Shown here: positions 19,919-28,785 of the stretch, piece by piece
Numbering within the stretch: the stretch's first letter is position 1
Layout: every line of letters begins with the position of its first letter
Origin: Deltaproteobacteria bacterium
Lineage (GTDB): Bacteria > Myxococcota > Myxococcia > Myxococcales > SZAS-1
DNA length: 64,000 bases
Reading direction: 5' to 3'
Assembly (NCBI GenBank): GCA_018266075.1
Contig: JAFEBB010000007.1
Coordinates: 62,001 to 126,000 of the forward strand
Notes under the pieces: generated by a model
Seen by the model: the letters and a program-made list of their open reading frames with translations, nothing else
Told to the model about the DNA's origin: nothing
The model's database searches: none
Made by a program: the position numbers and the translations under genes

Positions 19919-21004
19919 ATGTCCCACCCGCCCGTGACCATCGCCGTCGACGCCATGGGCGGCGACTTCGCCCCCGATGAAGTGGTGAAGGGCGTGGCGG
20001 AGATCTCGCTCGGGCACTCACACATCAACTCCATCCTGGTGGGTGACCAGAAGCGCATCACCGAAGTGCTCGGCCACGTGAAGCACAACCCCGAGCGCCT
20101 CAGCGTCCACCACGCGCCGCAGGCCGTGCCCATGGGCGCCAAGCCGAGCGAGGCGCTGAAGGAGCTGCCCGAGGCGTCGATTGTCGTCGCGGCGAGGCTC
20201 GTGCGCGACGGGACGGCCCAGGCGCTGGTGTCCGCGGGCAACACCGGCGCGAGCGTGCTCGCCTGCGCGCGCACCTGGCAGCTCATCCCCGGTGTGAAGC
20301 GTGCGGCCCTCGCGGCCGTGTACCCCACGCAGACCCAGCGCGGCATCAAGGAAGACCCGTTCTCGCTGTTGCTCGACGTGGGCGCCACCGTCGATGCCAC
20401 CGCCCAGGACCTCGCCGCCTTCGCGGTGATGGGGGCGAGCTACGCGCGCGTCATCAGCCGCAACGAGACGCCGAAGGTCGCGCTGCTCTCCAATGGCACC
20501 GAGGAGAAGAAGGGCCCGGTGCGCGTGGTCGAGGCGCACGAGCTGCTTCGAAAAGTTCCGGGCATCGAGTTCGTCGGAAACATCGAGGGCGTCGATCTGC
20601 CGAAGGGCGTGGCCGACGTGGTGGTCTGCGACGGCTTCGTGGGCAACGTGGTGCTCAAGATGCTCGAGGGCATCAGCGAGACGGCCATGTCGCTCGCGCG
20701 CTACGCGGCCAAGGAGAAGCTGCTCTGGCGCGCGGGCCTGGCGATGCTCAGCTCGGGCTTCCAGCGCATCAAGACGCTCACCGACTGGGAGGAGTACGGC
20801 GGCGCGCCGTTCCTCGGCTTCGACCGGCTCTTCATCAAGGCGCACGGCCGCTCCAAGTCGCGCGCCATCCAGAACGCGTGCAAGGTGGCCGCCAAGGCCG
20901 CCGCCGCGGACTTGCCTGGGCAGATTGGCCGGACGGTGCAGGAGTTCGTGCCCGCCGGACCGGAAGAGACCGAGGTCACCAAGCCCTTGCGGGTGAAGAA
21001 ATGA
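19919..21004 (+). CDS. plsX: Phosphate acyltransferase PlsX
   Basis: Predicted 361-residue PlsX, which converts acyl-ACP and phosphate to acyl-phosphate for membrane phospholipid synthesis with PlsY. Family motifs are clear: IAVDAMGGDFAP at the N-terminus, LVSAGNTGA, LLDVGA, LLSNGTEEKKG, NIEGVD and DGFVGNVVLKM. The protein acts at the cytoplasmic face of the membrane. The usual rpmF and fabH neighbours are absent. Instead its stop overlaps the start of an App1-like phosphatase gene by four bases (ATGA), so the two are probably translated together. ATG 19919 was chosen over an in-frame GTG at 19901 because the family N-terminus starts there. Confidence 0.97.
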   Translation: MSHPPVTIAVDAMGGDFAPDEVVKGVAEISLGHSHINSILVGDQKRITEVLGHVKHNPERLSVHHAPQAVPMGAKPSEALKELPEASIVVAARLVRDGTAQALVSAGNTGASVLACARTWQLIPGVKRAALAAVYPTQTQRGIKEDPFSLLLDVGATVDATAQDLAAFAVMGASYARVISRNETPKVALLSNGTEEKKGPVRVVEAHELLRKVPGIEFVGNIEGVDLPKGVADVVVCDGFVGNVVLKMLEGISETAMSLARYAAKEKLLWRAGLAMLSSGFQRIKTLTDWEEYGGAPFLGFDRLFIKAHGRSKSRAIQNACKVAAKAAAADLPGQIGRTVQEFVPAGPEETEVTKPLRVKK

Positions 21005-22077
21005 GCTTGGTGGATCGCATCGACCCGCCGCCGGCGAGGCACGTCTTCCGCTGGGACCTCGACAAGACGTACCTCCGCACCGACTTCGACACCATTCGCC
21101 AGCTGGTGAAGACCGCGCTGGAGAAGGCCTCGGAGAAGGTGAACGTGCCGGGCACCGCCGCGCTGATGCGCGAGCTCAAGCGCGAAGAGACGCGCGTGCT
21201 CATCGTCTCCGGCTCGCCCCGGCAGATGCGCCGGGTGATCGAGGACAAGCTCCGGCTCGACGGCGTGGTCTGGGACGAGCTGGTCCTCAAGGACAACCTG
21301 GGCAACGTGCTGCGCGGCCGCTTCCGCGCGATGCGGAACCAGGTCGGCTACAAGCTGCCGGTGCTGCTCGAGAGCCGGCTGCGCTACGGCCTCGCCGTGC
21401 CGGAGACGCTCTTCGGCGACGACGCCGAGGCCGACGCGTTCGTCTACTCGCTCTACGCGGACATCGTGGCCGGGCGCGTGTCGCGCGAGCTGCTCAGCGA
21501 GGTGATGGAGGCTGCGCGGCTCTATCCCGACGAGCGCGGGCGGCTGCTGCAGTTCTTCGACGAGCTCACCAAGGCGCGCGAGAACGCGGGCGGGCTGGTG
21601 GGCGTGGAGCCGGTGCGGCGGATCTTCATCCACCTCGACAAGCTCACGCCGCCCACGCGCTTCTCCGCGTACGGGCCGCGGCTGGTGCCCATCTACAACT
21701 ACTTCCAGAGCGCGCTGGTGCTCATGGCCGACGGGCAGCTCAACTCGCTCTCGGTGATCAAGGTCGCGCTCGAGATGGTGCAGGGCTACGGCTACAACCT
21801 CATCTCGCTCTCGAACTCGTTCCAGGATCTCATTCGCCGCGGGATTCCCGTCTCGCAGGTGGCCGGCGCGCTCGCCGAGGCGCTGACCACCCACAACCCG
21901 GTGCTGGCGGCGCTCTTGCCCGCGCCGGACATCCTCGCGGCGTTCGCCGGGCGCGTGGCTTCGCTCGGTGCGCCGCCGCCAGCGCCGGCTGCGGTCGACG
22001 TCGACTATCGCGCGCTCATCGACGACGCGCGGCCAAGGACGGACAAGAAGCGGCGGCTGTCGGCGAACGAAGAGTAG
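21001..22077 (+). CDS. App1-like HAD phosphatase (DUF2183)
   Basis: Predicted 358-residue HAD-superfamily phosphatase. HAD motif I is DLDKT at Asp19-Thr23, followed by an RTDF extension; motif II VSGSP is near residue 67; motif IV GDDAEADAF is near residue 140. This order and the phrase KLRLDGV..DELVLKD match the catalytic domain of yeast App1-type phosphatidate phosphatases. The likely reaction is phosphatidate to diacylglycerol, but a different phospho-substrate is possible. The C-terminal 120 residues contain additional helices and a basic tail. It is translationally coupled to plsX, which makes a lipid role attractive. Confidence 0.8.
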   Translation: MSLVDRIDPPPARHVFRWDLDKTYLRTDFDTIRQLVKTALEKASEKVNVPGTAALMRELKREETRVLIVSGSPRQMRRVIEDKLRLDGVVWDELVLKDNLGNVLRGRFRAMRNQVGYKLPVLLESRLRYGLAVPETLFGDDAEADAFVYSLYADIVAGRVSRELLSEVMEAARLYPDERGRLLQFFDELTKARENAGGLVGVEPVRRIFIHLDKLTPPTRFSAYGPRLVPIYNYFQSALVLMADGQLNSLSVIKVALEMVQGYGYNLISLSNSFQDLIRRGIPVSQVAGALAEALTTHNPVLAALLPAPDILAAFAGRVASLGAPPPAPAAVDVDYRALIDDARPRTDKKRRLSANEE

Positions 22078-22084
22078 TCGAGGA

Positions 22085-22193
22085 GTCGGCGCTGGGAAGC
22101 GCCTCCCACAAACCTCAGCCGCCAAATTGGATCCCACAATTGGGAGGGATCGAGGTCGAAGTGTGTCTGTGGGAGGCGCTTCCCAGCGCCGAC
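22085..22193. repeat. REPIN-like element: two inverted REP-type hairpins
   Basis: Two perfectly complementary 26-base arms, 22085-22110 and 22168-22193, point inward around a 57-base core. Each arm holds TGTGGGA next to a self-complementary stem-loop (GGCGCT, 4-base loop, AGCGCC). The core contains GATCCC (22130-22135) and GGGATC (22146-22151) in inverted orientation. The head-plus-hairpin unit closely resembles the REP sequences of Pseudomonas and Xanthomonas, which pair as REPINs. Such elements are mobilised by RAYT transposases; none is encoded here. It fills the gap after the App1-like gene and may also end its transcription. Confidence 0.7.
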
Positions 22194-22269
22194 CCGCTCT
22201 TGCCATCCCAATCTGACGTGCCCACCTTGCGCCCACACGGGCCCGTGCGCGCGGCCCCGGGAGCCCACG

Positions 22270-22473
22270 ATGGCCCAGAGCCAAGCCCAGAACGGCGCCG
22301 CCACGGCGAACCACGCAATGGAGCGCGTGGAGGAGCAGCTCCAGGCTGCGAAAGATGCCCTCGCCGACACCGACGTGAAGGTGCGCGCCTTCGTGAAGGA
22401 GCGACCGATCCTGTGCCTCGCCGGCGCGATCGCCCTCGGCTACGTGGTCGGCAAGCTGGTCTCGCGACGCTGA
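22270..22473 (+). CDS. YqjD/ElaB-type small membrane protein (DUF883-like)
   Basis: Predicted 67-residue protein. An N-terminal soluble amphipathic helix (about 15-45, charged, Ala-rich) is followed by one C-terminal membrane span (CLAGAIALGYVVGKL) and basic residues. This plan matches the YqjD/ElaB (DUF883) family, whose members are tail-anchored inner-membrane proteins, some reported to bind ribosomes. It is the first gene of a three-gene run of small membrane proteins ending at 23159, consistent with a stress- or stationary-phase operon. Start by ATG directly after the REPIN-like element region. Confidence 0.75.
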   Translation: MAQSQAQNGAATANHAMERVEEQLQAAKDALADTDVKVRAFVKERPILCLAGAIALGYVVGKLVSRR

Positions 22474-22484
22474 AGGAGGACGCC

Positions 22485-22826
22485 ATGCCCGAGCAAGAAC
22501 ACAACGGCCGCGGCCACGCCGAGAAGGCCATGCACCACGGCAAGGCCCTGCGCGACGACGCCGTGGGCCTCGCCAGCGAGCTCCGCGGCGCCGCTGGCGA
22601 CCTGCAGGACAAGCTCGACCTCGCCGGACGCATGGAGCGCAACCCGTACGCCACCCTCGCGGTGGCCGCCGGCCTCGGCTACGTCCTCGGCGGCGGCCTC
22701 TTCTCGCGCTTCACCGGTCAAGCGCTGCGGCTGGGCGTGAAGGTGATGCTCCTGCCGCTCTTGAAGAGCGAGCTGGCCGCGCTGGGCGACGCCGCGGCGC
22801 AGGGCGCGTTCTCGGACGAGCAATAG
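22485..22826 (+). CDS. Small membrane protein, phage-shock/YqjD-like
   Basis: Predicted 113-residue protein. The N-terminal half is hydrophilic and helical with a His-rich start. A Gly-rich hydrophobic segment (about 48-65, VAAGLGYVLGGGLF) and a second weakly hydrophobic stretch (about 75-90) suggest membrane attachment. The phrase RNPYATLAVAAGLGYVLGG is typical of the same YqjD-like group as its upstream neighbour. ATG 22485 lies 8 bases after AAGGAGG, a strong ribosome site, and 12 bases after the upstream stop. Function is inferred only from the operon. Confidence 0.75.
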   Translation: MPEQEHNGRGHAEKAMHHGKALRDDAVGLASELRGAAGDLQDKLDLAGRMERNPYATLAVAAGLGYVLGGGLFSRFTGQALRLGVKVMLLPLLKSELAALGDAAAQGAFSDEQ

Positions 22827-22847
22827 AAAAAGGGGAAGGTCGTTCAC

Positions 22848-23159
22848 ATGAACTTGAAGCAGCTGAAGCTCGACGCGCTGGCCAAGCAGCTCGGCAACCT
22901 CGACAAGGACGACGTGCTCGAGGTCCTCGGCCTGGAGACCCGCCGCGACGCGGGCGACTACCTCATCCCTGGCCTGCTGGTGTTCGGCGCCGGCGTGGCC
23001 GTGGGCTGCGGGCTGGGCTTCCTGCTCGCGCCGCGCACCGGCTCGGAGCTCCGCGGCCAGCTCGGCGAGGCCATCGGCCAGGGCTTCGAGAAGAGCAAGC
23101 AGGGCGCCCAAGCGGTGCGCGACCGCATCTCCGAGGCGGCCAAGTCGTTCCAGGATTGA
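22848..23159 (+). CDS. YtxH-domain membrane protein
   Basis: Predicted 103-residue protein. A soluble N-terminus is followed by one membrane span (about 43-62, LIPGLLVFGAGVAVGCGLGF) and then LLAPRTGSELRGQL, the signature of YtxH/general-stress proteins, and a helical C-terminus. It is the last gene in the 22270-23159 run. A paralogue with the same APxxGxELR signature occurs at 31273-31566. Members of this family are small stress-induced membrane proteins of uncertain biochemistry. Confidence 0.82.
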   Translation: MNLKQLKLDALAKQLGNLDKDDVLEVLGLETRRDAGDYLIPGLLVFGAGVAVGCGLGFLLAPRTGSELRGQLGEAIGQGFEKSKQGAQAVRDRISEAAKSFQD

Positions 23160-23214
23160 TGTTGCACTCCTGAGCCGGCTCCTGCGTTGATCGGCGGCCC
23201 ATCCTGGAGCCGCC

Positions 23215-24699
23215 ATGCATCGCCGCTTTGTCGCTGCCCTCGTGACCGCGCTCGCCCTCGGCGCGTGCGGCAGCGGCACCACGAGCGGCAACTCGGGCTC
23301 CACCAGCGCCGGGACCACCGCAAACAGCGGGACCACCGCGAACACCAGCGGGACGGACGGCACCGGCGCGAACGGCGGCTCGACGGGCAGCACCAGCGCG
23401 TCCACGGGCGGCAGCACGTCCAACGCGACCTCGACTTCGAGCTCCACCTCGACGGCGTCGACCAGCACGAGCGCGTCCAGCACCGGGACCAGCGCGAGCG
23501 CGACCTCGTCGACGGGCGCGACGGGCTCCAGCACCTCCTCGACGACGTCCACGGGCTCGACGTCGACCTCCACCGGCAGCTCCACGGGCTCGACCAGCAC
23601 GAGCACGTCCTCCTCGACGGGCTCGACCGCCACCGGCTCGTCGACCAGCAGCGCCGGCTCGACGGGCACGAGCGGAACCGACCTCACCTGCGCGCAGAGC
23701 ACCTCGACGACCGTTCCGGCCGACGCGTACGCCATCGCCAACAGCGGCGGCAGCGTCTACGCGTTCTTGCGCGACGACACGCACTGGACGGTGATCAACA
23801 GCGGCAGCGGAACGACGCGGACCATCAGCTTCCCCACCGGCTTCACCTCGATGCACGTGATGAGCGTGGAGCTCGCGCCGTCGGGCGAGCAGCTCATCCT
23901 CTTCGCGGCTTCGGGCACCACCCCCACGCACGCCGCCTTCTTCAGCGCGGGCACGTTCTCCGCGCCCATCGCGCTGCCCGCGAACACGGTCACAGCGCAC
24001 GCGGACGCGCAGGATCACCTCTTCGCCGTCGACGGCAGCAACGTCCTCTGGGATGGCTCGGGCGGCAGCTTCATCAACCGCGGCGGCCTGCCGCTCACGA
24101 ACGTGAACACGTACTACGGCGGCTACTGGAACTGGAACGTCGCGCCCAACGGCCGCGTGTACCTGGCGTACATCGATCAAGGTCAGCAGTTCGTTTGGCT
24201 GATGTGGCTCGACGCCGGCGCGCTCGGCTGGAGCAACGCCATCAACACCATCCCGCAGTCGCAGAGCACGCTCGCGGGCCTCGACCTCGCCATCGGTCGC
24301 GACGGCTCGGTGCACCTCGGATTCACGCTCGTGGACACGAGCGGCATGGAGTACGGCTCGCCGACCTACTACATCCGCAGCCAGGACGGCTCGACCTGGG
24401 GGCAGGGCGAGACGCTGCACAACGTCGAGACCGTGAACGACATCAACTACTCCTATGGAATCGTGAGCCTGGTGGCCCTGGGCTACGACACCGCCCAGGC
24501 GTACCTCGAGGGCTATGGCCTCGCCCGCTACGCCAACCGCTGCGGCGCGGCCCAGCCCTGGTATGGCTGGAACTGGGTCGCCCTGGCCGCCGACGGCTCG
24601 CTCACGAACAACCCGGAGCAGATGTCGGTCGACGAGAACGGCACGCCCGCGTTCCTCATGCCGGTGAACGGCATCTGGGAAGTGCAGCAGAACCAGTAG
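23215..24699 (+). CDS. Lipoprotein with long Ser/Thr/Gly linker and beta-rich C-terminal domain
   Basis: Predicted 494-residue lipoprotein. The signal peptide ends in LALGAC (Cys18). Residues about 20-155 are almost entirely Ser/Thr/Gly/Ala, the longest such linker in the window. The C-terminal 330 residues form a beta-rich region with repeated blades around GGSVYAFLRDDTHW, GEQLILFAAS, DHLFAVDGSNVLWD and GRVYLAYID, consistent with a beta-propeller-like or sialidase-like sensor fold. No catalytic residues were identified. It probably displays this domain away from the outer membrane on the linker. It starts 55 bases after the YtxH gene. Confidence 0.82.
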   Translation: MHRRFVAALVTALALGACGSGTTSGNSGSTSAGTTANSGTTANTSGTDGTGANGGSTGSTSASTGGSTSNATSTSSSTSTASTSTSASSTGTSASATSSTGATGSSTSSTTSTGSTSTSTGSSTGSTSTSTSSSTGSTATGSSTSSAGSTGTSGTDLTCAQSTSTTVPADAYAIANSGGSVYAFLRDDTHWTVINSGSGTTRTISFPTGFTSMHVMSVELAPSGEQLILFAASGTTPTHAAFFSAGTFSAPIALPANTVTAHADAQDHLFAVDGSNVLWDGSGGSFINRGGLPLTNVNTYYGGYWNWNVAPNGRVYLAYIDQGQQFVWLMWLDAGALGWSNAINTIPQSQSTLAGLDLAIGRDGSVHLGFTLVDTSGMEYGSPTYYIRSQDGSTWGQGETLHNVETVNDINYSYGIVSLVALGYDTAQAYLEGYGLARYANRCGAAQPWYGWNWVALAADGSLTNNPEQMSVDENGTPAFLMPVNGIWEVQQNQ

Positions 24700-24776
24700 G
24701 CCGTCGCGCGCCAGGTCGACGGGCGGGCGTGCATCCAGCGGGGGCGAAGCGGTCCGGGCCCGGGTATCATGGCGGC

Positions 24777-25250
24777 ATGTCCGTCCGCCCCCGGCTCGCG
24801 GCGCTGCTGGTGACGCTCTCTGCCTGCGTGACCGCGCCCCTCACGCAGGAGCGCTACCAGGCGCTCTCGCCCGAGTCGAAGGCGCTCTTCGACAAGTACC
24901 ACCAGTTCATGACCGACGAGCGCGAGGAGGCCTTCCTCGGCGCGCCCAACGACGCCGAGCGGCGCAAGATCGTCGAGGACATGCACGTCGAAGAGCGGCT
25001 CGCGGAGTTCCCCAAGTTCGTCCAGGAAGCGATCTGGTCGCGGACGCCCGTGGTGGGCATGGACAAGAACGCGCTCTTCCTCGCGGTGGGCAAGCCCGAC
25101 GCCGTCGACCGCCAGAACGTCGACCCGGACACCCACGAGCTTCCCAAGGAAGTCTGGCGCTACCGGCGCGGCCCCGCGCTGGAGCACGACTACATCATCA
25201 CCGTCGTCAATGACCACGTCATCGACGTGCAGGCTCCACAATTCAAATAA
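24777..25250 (+). CDS. Small lipoprotein with C-terminal SmpA-like strand
   Basis: Predicted 157-residue lipoprotein. The signal peptide ends in TLSAC (Cys17). The middle is helical and charged (RYQALSPESKALFDKYHQFMTDEREE). The C-terminal half, with ALFLAVGKPDAV and EVWRYRRGP..DYIITVVNDHVID, resembles the small alpha-beta fold of the SmpA/OmlA (BamE) type, in which GxP and xWxY precede paired strands. That resemblance is weak. It lies 11 bases before the next gene on the same strand, suggesting cotranscription. Confidence 0.7.
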   Translation: MSVRPRLAALLVTLSACVTAPLTQERYQALSPESKALFDKYHQFMTDEREEAFLGAPNDAERRKIVEDMHVEERLAEFPKFVQEAIWSRTPVVGMDKNALFLAVGKPDAVDRQNVDPDTHELPKEVWRYRRGPALEHDYIITVVNDHVIDVQAPQFK

Positions 25251-25261
25251 ACAATACAACC

Positions 25262-26173
25262 GTGGCCAAGACATCCGAGAGCAGGGCCCTCGCCGTGGCC
25301 CTCGAGTCCGAGAGCCTGGAGGCGCTCTACGCCGCCTGGCTCGACGTGCGCCTGCAGAACGCCCAGGCCGCCGCCGCGCTCGCGAAGGAGCACGAGCTCC
25401 TGGATACGCGCGCCGCATACCTCCTCAAGACCGTCGAGGCCGCGCGCAAGCTCCCTGCCGAGCCCGCGCCCAAGAAGGCAAAGAAGCCCAAGGCCAAGTC
25501 GACGAAGAAGTCGAAACAGCTCGTCGAGGCGGATCCGCTGGCCCAGTTCCACGCGCAGGCGCGCGCGGAGCTCGAGCGCGCGCGGAAGGACCTCGTCGCC
25601 CGCCAGAAGAGCGAGGAGAAGGAAGCTGCAGCCACCGACACGCGAGTGCGCAAGGCGCTGCTCGCCCGCGCGGACCTGCACCTCAAGCTGCACAAGCCGA
25701 GCGTGAAGCTCAACGCGCACCCTGTCGGGAAGGACCAGGTGCTCCTGCAGCTCGGTCCGATCGGCGAAGAAGACGCGGTGCTCTTGCTGCGGCTGCTCCA
25801 CGGCAAGCTGCCCACGCGCTGGGGCTACTACGGCGATGACGCCATCGAGGATCTCCAGCGCGGACCGGCGCCGCTGTATCGCGACGAGGGCGTGACCGAG
25901 CCGTGGCCCGCGGACGCTGAGGCCTTCGACGCTGCGGCGTTCGCCAAGGGCGACTTCACCCCCGTGCGCGCGAACTTCGCTTTCGCGCTGGGCGAAACCG
26001 GCTTCCCGCACTTCCGCTTCGTGCACCGCGGCCCGGTCGGCCAGGTCGAAGCCCGTCGCAAGGGCGAGCCGTACCAGCACGTGCTCCGCCGCGAGGACGC
26101 CGAGCTGCTCTCGGGCTACTTGCTGCGGCTCAAGCTCTCCGGCCGCATCGAGCTCCAGCTCGACGTCGGATAA
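25262..26173 (+). CDS. Conserved cytoplasmic protein, unknown function
   Basis: Predicted 303-residue protein starting at GTG 25262, 11 bases after the upstream lipoprotein. The N-terminal half is a coiled-coil or long helical segment with a Lys/Pro-rich hinge (about 70-85). The C-terminal half is more globular and includes GYYGDDAIEDLQRGPAPLYRDEG and LLSGYLLRLKLSGRIEL. No signal peptide, membrane span or known motif is present. The gene is followed by an arylsulfatase with a different codon feel, so a shared function is not implied. Confidence 0.7.
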   Translation: MAKTSESRALAVALESESLEALYAAWLDVRLQNAQAAAALAKEHELLDTRAAYLLKTVEAARKLPAEPAPKKAKKPKAKSTKKSKQLVEADPLAQFHAQARAELERARKDLVARQKSEEKEAAATDTRVRKALLARADLHLKLHKPSVKLNAHPVGKDQVLLQLGPIGEEDAVLLLRLLHGKLPTRWGYYGDDAIEDLQRGPAPLYRDEGVTEPWPADAEAFDAAAFAKGDFTPVRANFAFALGETGFPHFRFVHRGPVGQVEARRKGEPYQHVLRREDAELLSGYLLRLKLSGRIELQLDVG

Positions 26174-26260
26174 TCAGAACTCAATTCAACAGTTCGGGTT
26201 GCCGCGTTCAGGCGCGATGCACAGCTTGTGCGCGCCGTCCACTTGCCTGCGGGGCAGCCC

Positions 26261-28744
26261 ATGTCATTGCGGATTCTTGTGATTGCACTGCTCGCGTTTG
26301 AAGGTGCCGCGCTCGGCCAGGAAGCCGCGGTGAAGCCCGGCTCCCCGAGCGCGACCACGTCGATTCCAGGCAATCAGCTCCCGCCACCGACGCCGCCGTT
26401 CCGGGGAAAGATCGAACGAAACGCCTCGCAGTCGACGCCGTACTGGGCACCGCGCGTGGTGCCGCCGAAGAACGCGCCCAACGTGCTGCTCATCATGACC
26501 GACGACACGGGCTATGGCGTCACGAGCACGTTCGGCGGCGTGGTGCCCACGCCCAACCTCGACAGGATCGCCGCGCGCGGACTCCGCTACACGAACTTCA
26601 ACTCCACGGCCCTCTGTTCGCCCACGCGCGCGGCGCTGATCACCGGACGGAACCATCACTCGATGGGCTTTGGCGTCGTCGCGGAGCAGGCGACGGGCTT
26701 CCCCGGCTACGACAGCGTCATGACGCGCGACAAGGCGACCATCGGCAAGATCCTCAAGGACCACGGCTACTGGACCGCGTGGATTGGCAAGGATCACAAC
26801 ACGCCCACCTACCAGGCGAGCCAGGCCGGACCTTTCGATCAATGGCCCACGGGAATGGGTTTTGACTACTTCTATGGGTTTGTCGGCGGCGACACGAGCC
26901 AGTGGCAGCCGAATCTCTTCCGCAACACGAGCGCCATCTACCCGTACGACACGGACAAGAACTTCAACCTCATCACGGCGATGGCGGACGACACCATCGA
27001 TCAGCTCCGTCGGGTGACGGCGATCAATCCGGACCAGCCATTCTTCATTTACTACGTACCGGGCGCCGTCCACGCGCCGCACCATCCGACGCCCGAGTGG
27101 ATCAAGAAGATCAGCGACATGCACCTCTTCGACAAGGGGTGGAACGCACTGCGCGAGCAGATCTTCGCGAATCAGAAGAAGCTGGGTGTGATTCCGCAGG
27201 ATGCGCAGCTCACGCCCTGGCCGAAGGATCTCTTGAAAGAATGGAGTCAGCTCACGCCGGAGGAGCAGAAGCTCTTCATTCGTCAGGCCGATGTGTTCGC
27301 GGCGTACTTCGCCTACACGGACCACGAGATCGGCCGCGTGATCGATGAAATCGACAAAGAAGGAAAGCTCGATAATACGCTCGTGATTTACATCGCCGGC
27401 GACAATGGCAACAGCGCCGAGGGGACGCTCGTGGGTACGCCCAACGAGGTCGCGGCGCTCAATGGCGTCACCATGCCTGTCGCCGACCAGATGAAGTTCT
27501 ACGACGCGTGGGGCTCCGACGACACGTATCCCCACATGGCCGTCGGCTGGAGCTGGGCCTTCGATACCCCCTTTTCGTGGACCAAGCAGATCGCTTCACA
27601 CTTTGGCGGCGTGCGGCAGGGGATGGCCATCTCGTGGCCCCGAGGCATTCATGAGAACGGTGGAATCCGCAACCAGTTCCACCACGTCATCGACATCGTG
27701 CCGACGATCCTCGAGGCCGCCGGAATTCAGGCTCCGGCGGTCGTTGACGGCATTCCCCAGAAGCCCATCGAAGGCACGAGCATGGTGTACACGTTCGATC
27801 CCTCGAACGCGAACACGCCCTCGCGGCACCTCACTCAATACTTTGAAATGATGGGTGACCACGCCATCTATCACGATGGTTGGATCGCCAGCACGAAGGT
27901 GATGCGCCCGCCCTGGGAGATCGCAGGGAAGGTGAGCCAGGATCCCTCGTCGTTCCCGTGGGAGCTCTATGATCTTCGCCATGATTGGACGCAATACGAG
28001 AACGTCGCGGGCAAGTACCCCTCGAAGCTGAAGGAGCTCCAGCGGCTCTTCTGGACGGAGGCCGCGAAGTATCAAGTTCTCCCCCTGGACGCGTCTGTCG
28101 CCACGCGGCTGATTCAGCCCCGCCCCAGCCTCGCCGCTGGACGTACGGACTTCACCTGGAATGGCCCCGTCACGGGAACGCCGAACGGCGACGCGCCAAA
28201 CCTCCTCAACGCTTCGTTCACCTTTCGCGCGAACGTGGACGTGCCGGCGAATGGCGGCGAGGGGATGATCGTGACGCAGGGCGGACGCTTCGGCGGCTAC
28301 GGCTTCTACGTCCTCAAGGGCCGGCCGGTGTTCGTCTACAACTACTTCAACATGAAGCGCACATTCTGGGAGGCGGGCAACACCATGGGCGCGGGGCGGC
28401 ACATCCTCGAGTTCACCTTCAAGTATGAGGGAATGGGCCCGGAGACCCTGGCATTCAACAATATGAGCGGAATTGGTCGCGCGGGCACCGGCGTCCTGAA
28501 GGTGGACGGAAAGGAAGTCTCGACCGAGACCGTGCCCAACACGATGCCGCTCATCATGCAGTTCGACGAGAACTTCGACATTGGCTCCGACACAGGAACG
28601 CCCGTGACCGAGGACTACGGCATTCCCTTCAAGTTCACGGGCAAGCTCGACAAGCTCACGCTCCACATCGATCGCCCGCAGCTCACGCCGGCCGAGGAGC
28701 AGAAGCTCAAGGAGATGTCGCGCAACAAGCAAGCGAGTGAGTAG
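26261..28744 (+). CDS. Type I arylsulfatase
   Basis: Predicted 827-residue sulfatase exported by a Sec signal peptide (about residues 1-20, ending ALGQ). The metal-binding start LIMTDDTGYG lies near residue 72. The sulfatase signature CSPTR has Cys119 as the residue converted to formylglycine. Further family elements include GKDHN, the IAGDNGNSAEG loop and a downstream C-terminal domain (about 580-825) beyond the alkaline-phosphatase-like core. It should hydrolyse sulfate esters in the periplasm or outside. The formylglycine-generating enzyme is not in this window. Codons use more A/T than neighbouring genes, hinting at acquisition. ATG 26261 was preferred over an upstream GTG because it begins the signal peptide. 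Confidence 0.95.
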   Translation: MSLRILVIALLAFEGAALGQEAAVKPGSPSATTSIPGNQLPPPTPPFRGKIERNASQSTPYWAPRVVPPKNAPNVLLIMTDDTGYGVTSTFGGVVPTPNLDRIAARGLRYTNFNSTALCSPTRAALITGRNHHSMGFGVVAEQATGFPGYDSVMTRDKATIGKILKDHGYWTAWIGKDHNTPTYQASQAGPFDQWPTGMGFDYFYGFVGGDTSQWQPNLFRNTSAIYPYDTDKNFNLITAMADDTIDQLRRVTAINPDQPFFIYYVPGAVHAPHHPTPEWIKKISDMHLFDKGWNALREQIFANQKKLGVIPQDAQLTPWPKDLLKEWSQLTPEEQKLFIRQADVFAAYFAYTDHEIGRVIDEIDKEGKLDNTLVIYIAGDNGNSAEGTLVGTPNEVAALNGVTMPVADQMKFYDAWGSDDTYPHMAVGWSWAFDTPFSWTKQIASHFGGVRQGMAISWPRGIHENGGIRNQFHHVIDIVPTILEAAGIQAPAVVDGIPQKPIEGTSMVYTFDPSNANTPSRHLTQYFEMMGDHAIYHDGWIASTKVMRPPWEIAGKVSQDPSSFPWELYDLRHDWTQYENVAGKYPSKLKELQRLFWTEAAKYQVLPLDASVATRLIQPRPSLAAGRTDFTWNGPVTGTPNGDAPNLLNASFTFRANVDVPANGGEGMIVTQGGRFGGYGFYVLKGRPVFVYNYFNMKRTFWEAGNTMGAGRHILEFTFKYEGMGPETLAFNNMSGIGRAGTGVLKVDGKEVSTETVPNTMPLIMQFDENFDIGSDTGTPVTEDYGIPFKFTGKLDKLTLHIDRPQLTPAEEQKLKEMSRNKQASE

Positions 28745-28785
28745 CCGCTGCTACGCTCCATGGCCGACACCGCCGTGGCCGCCGG

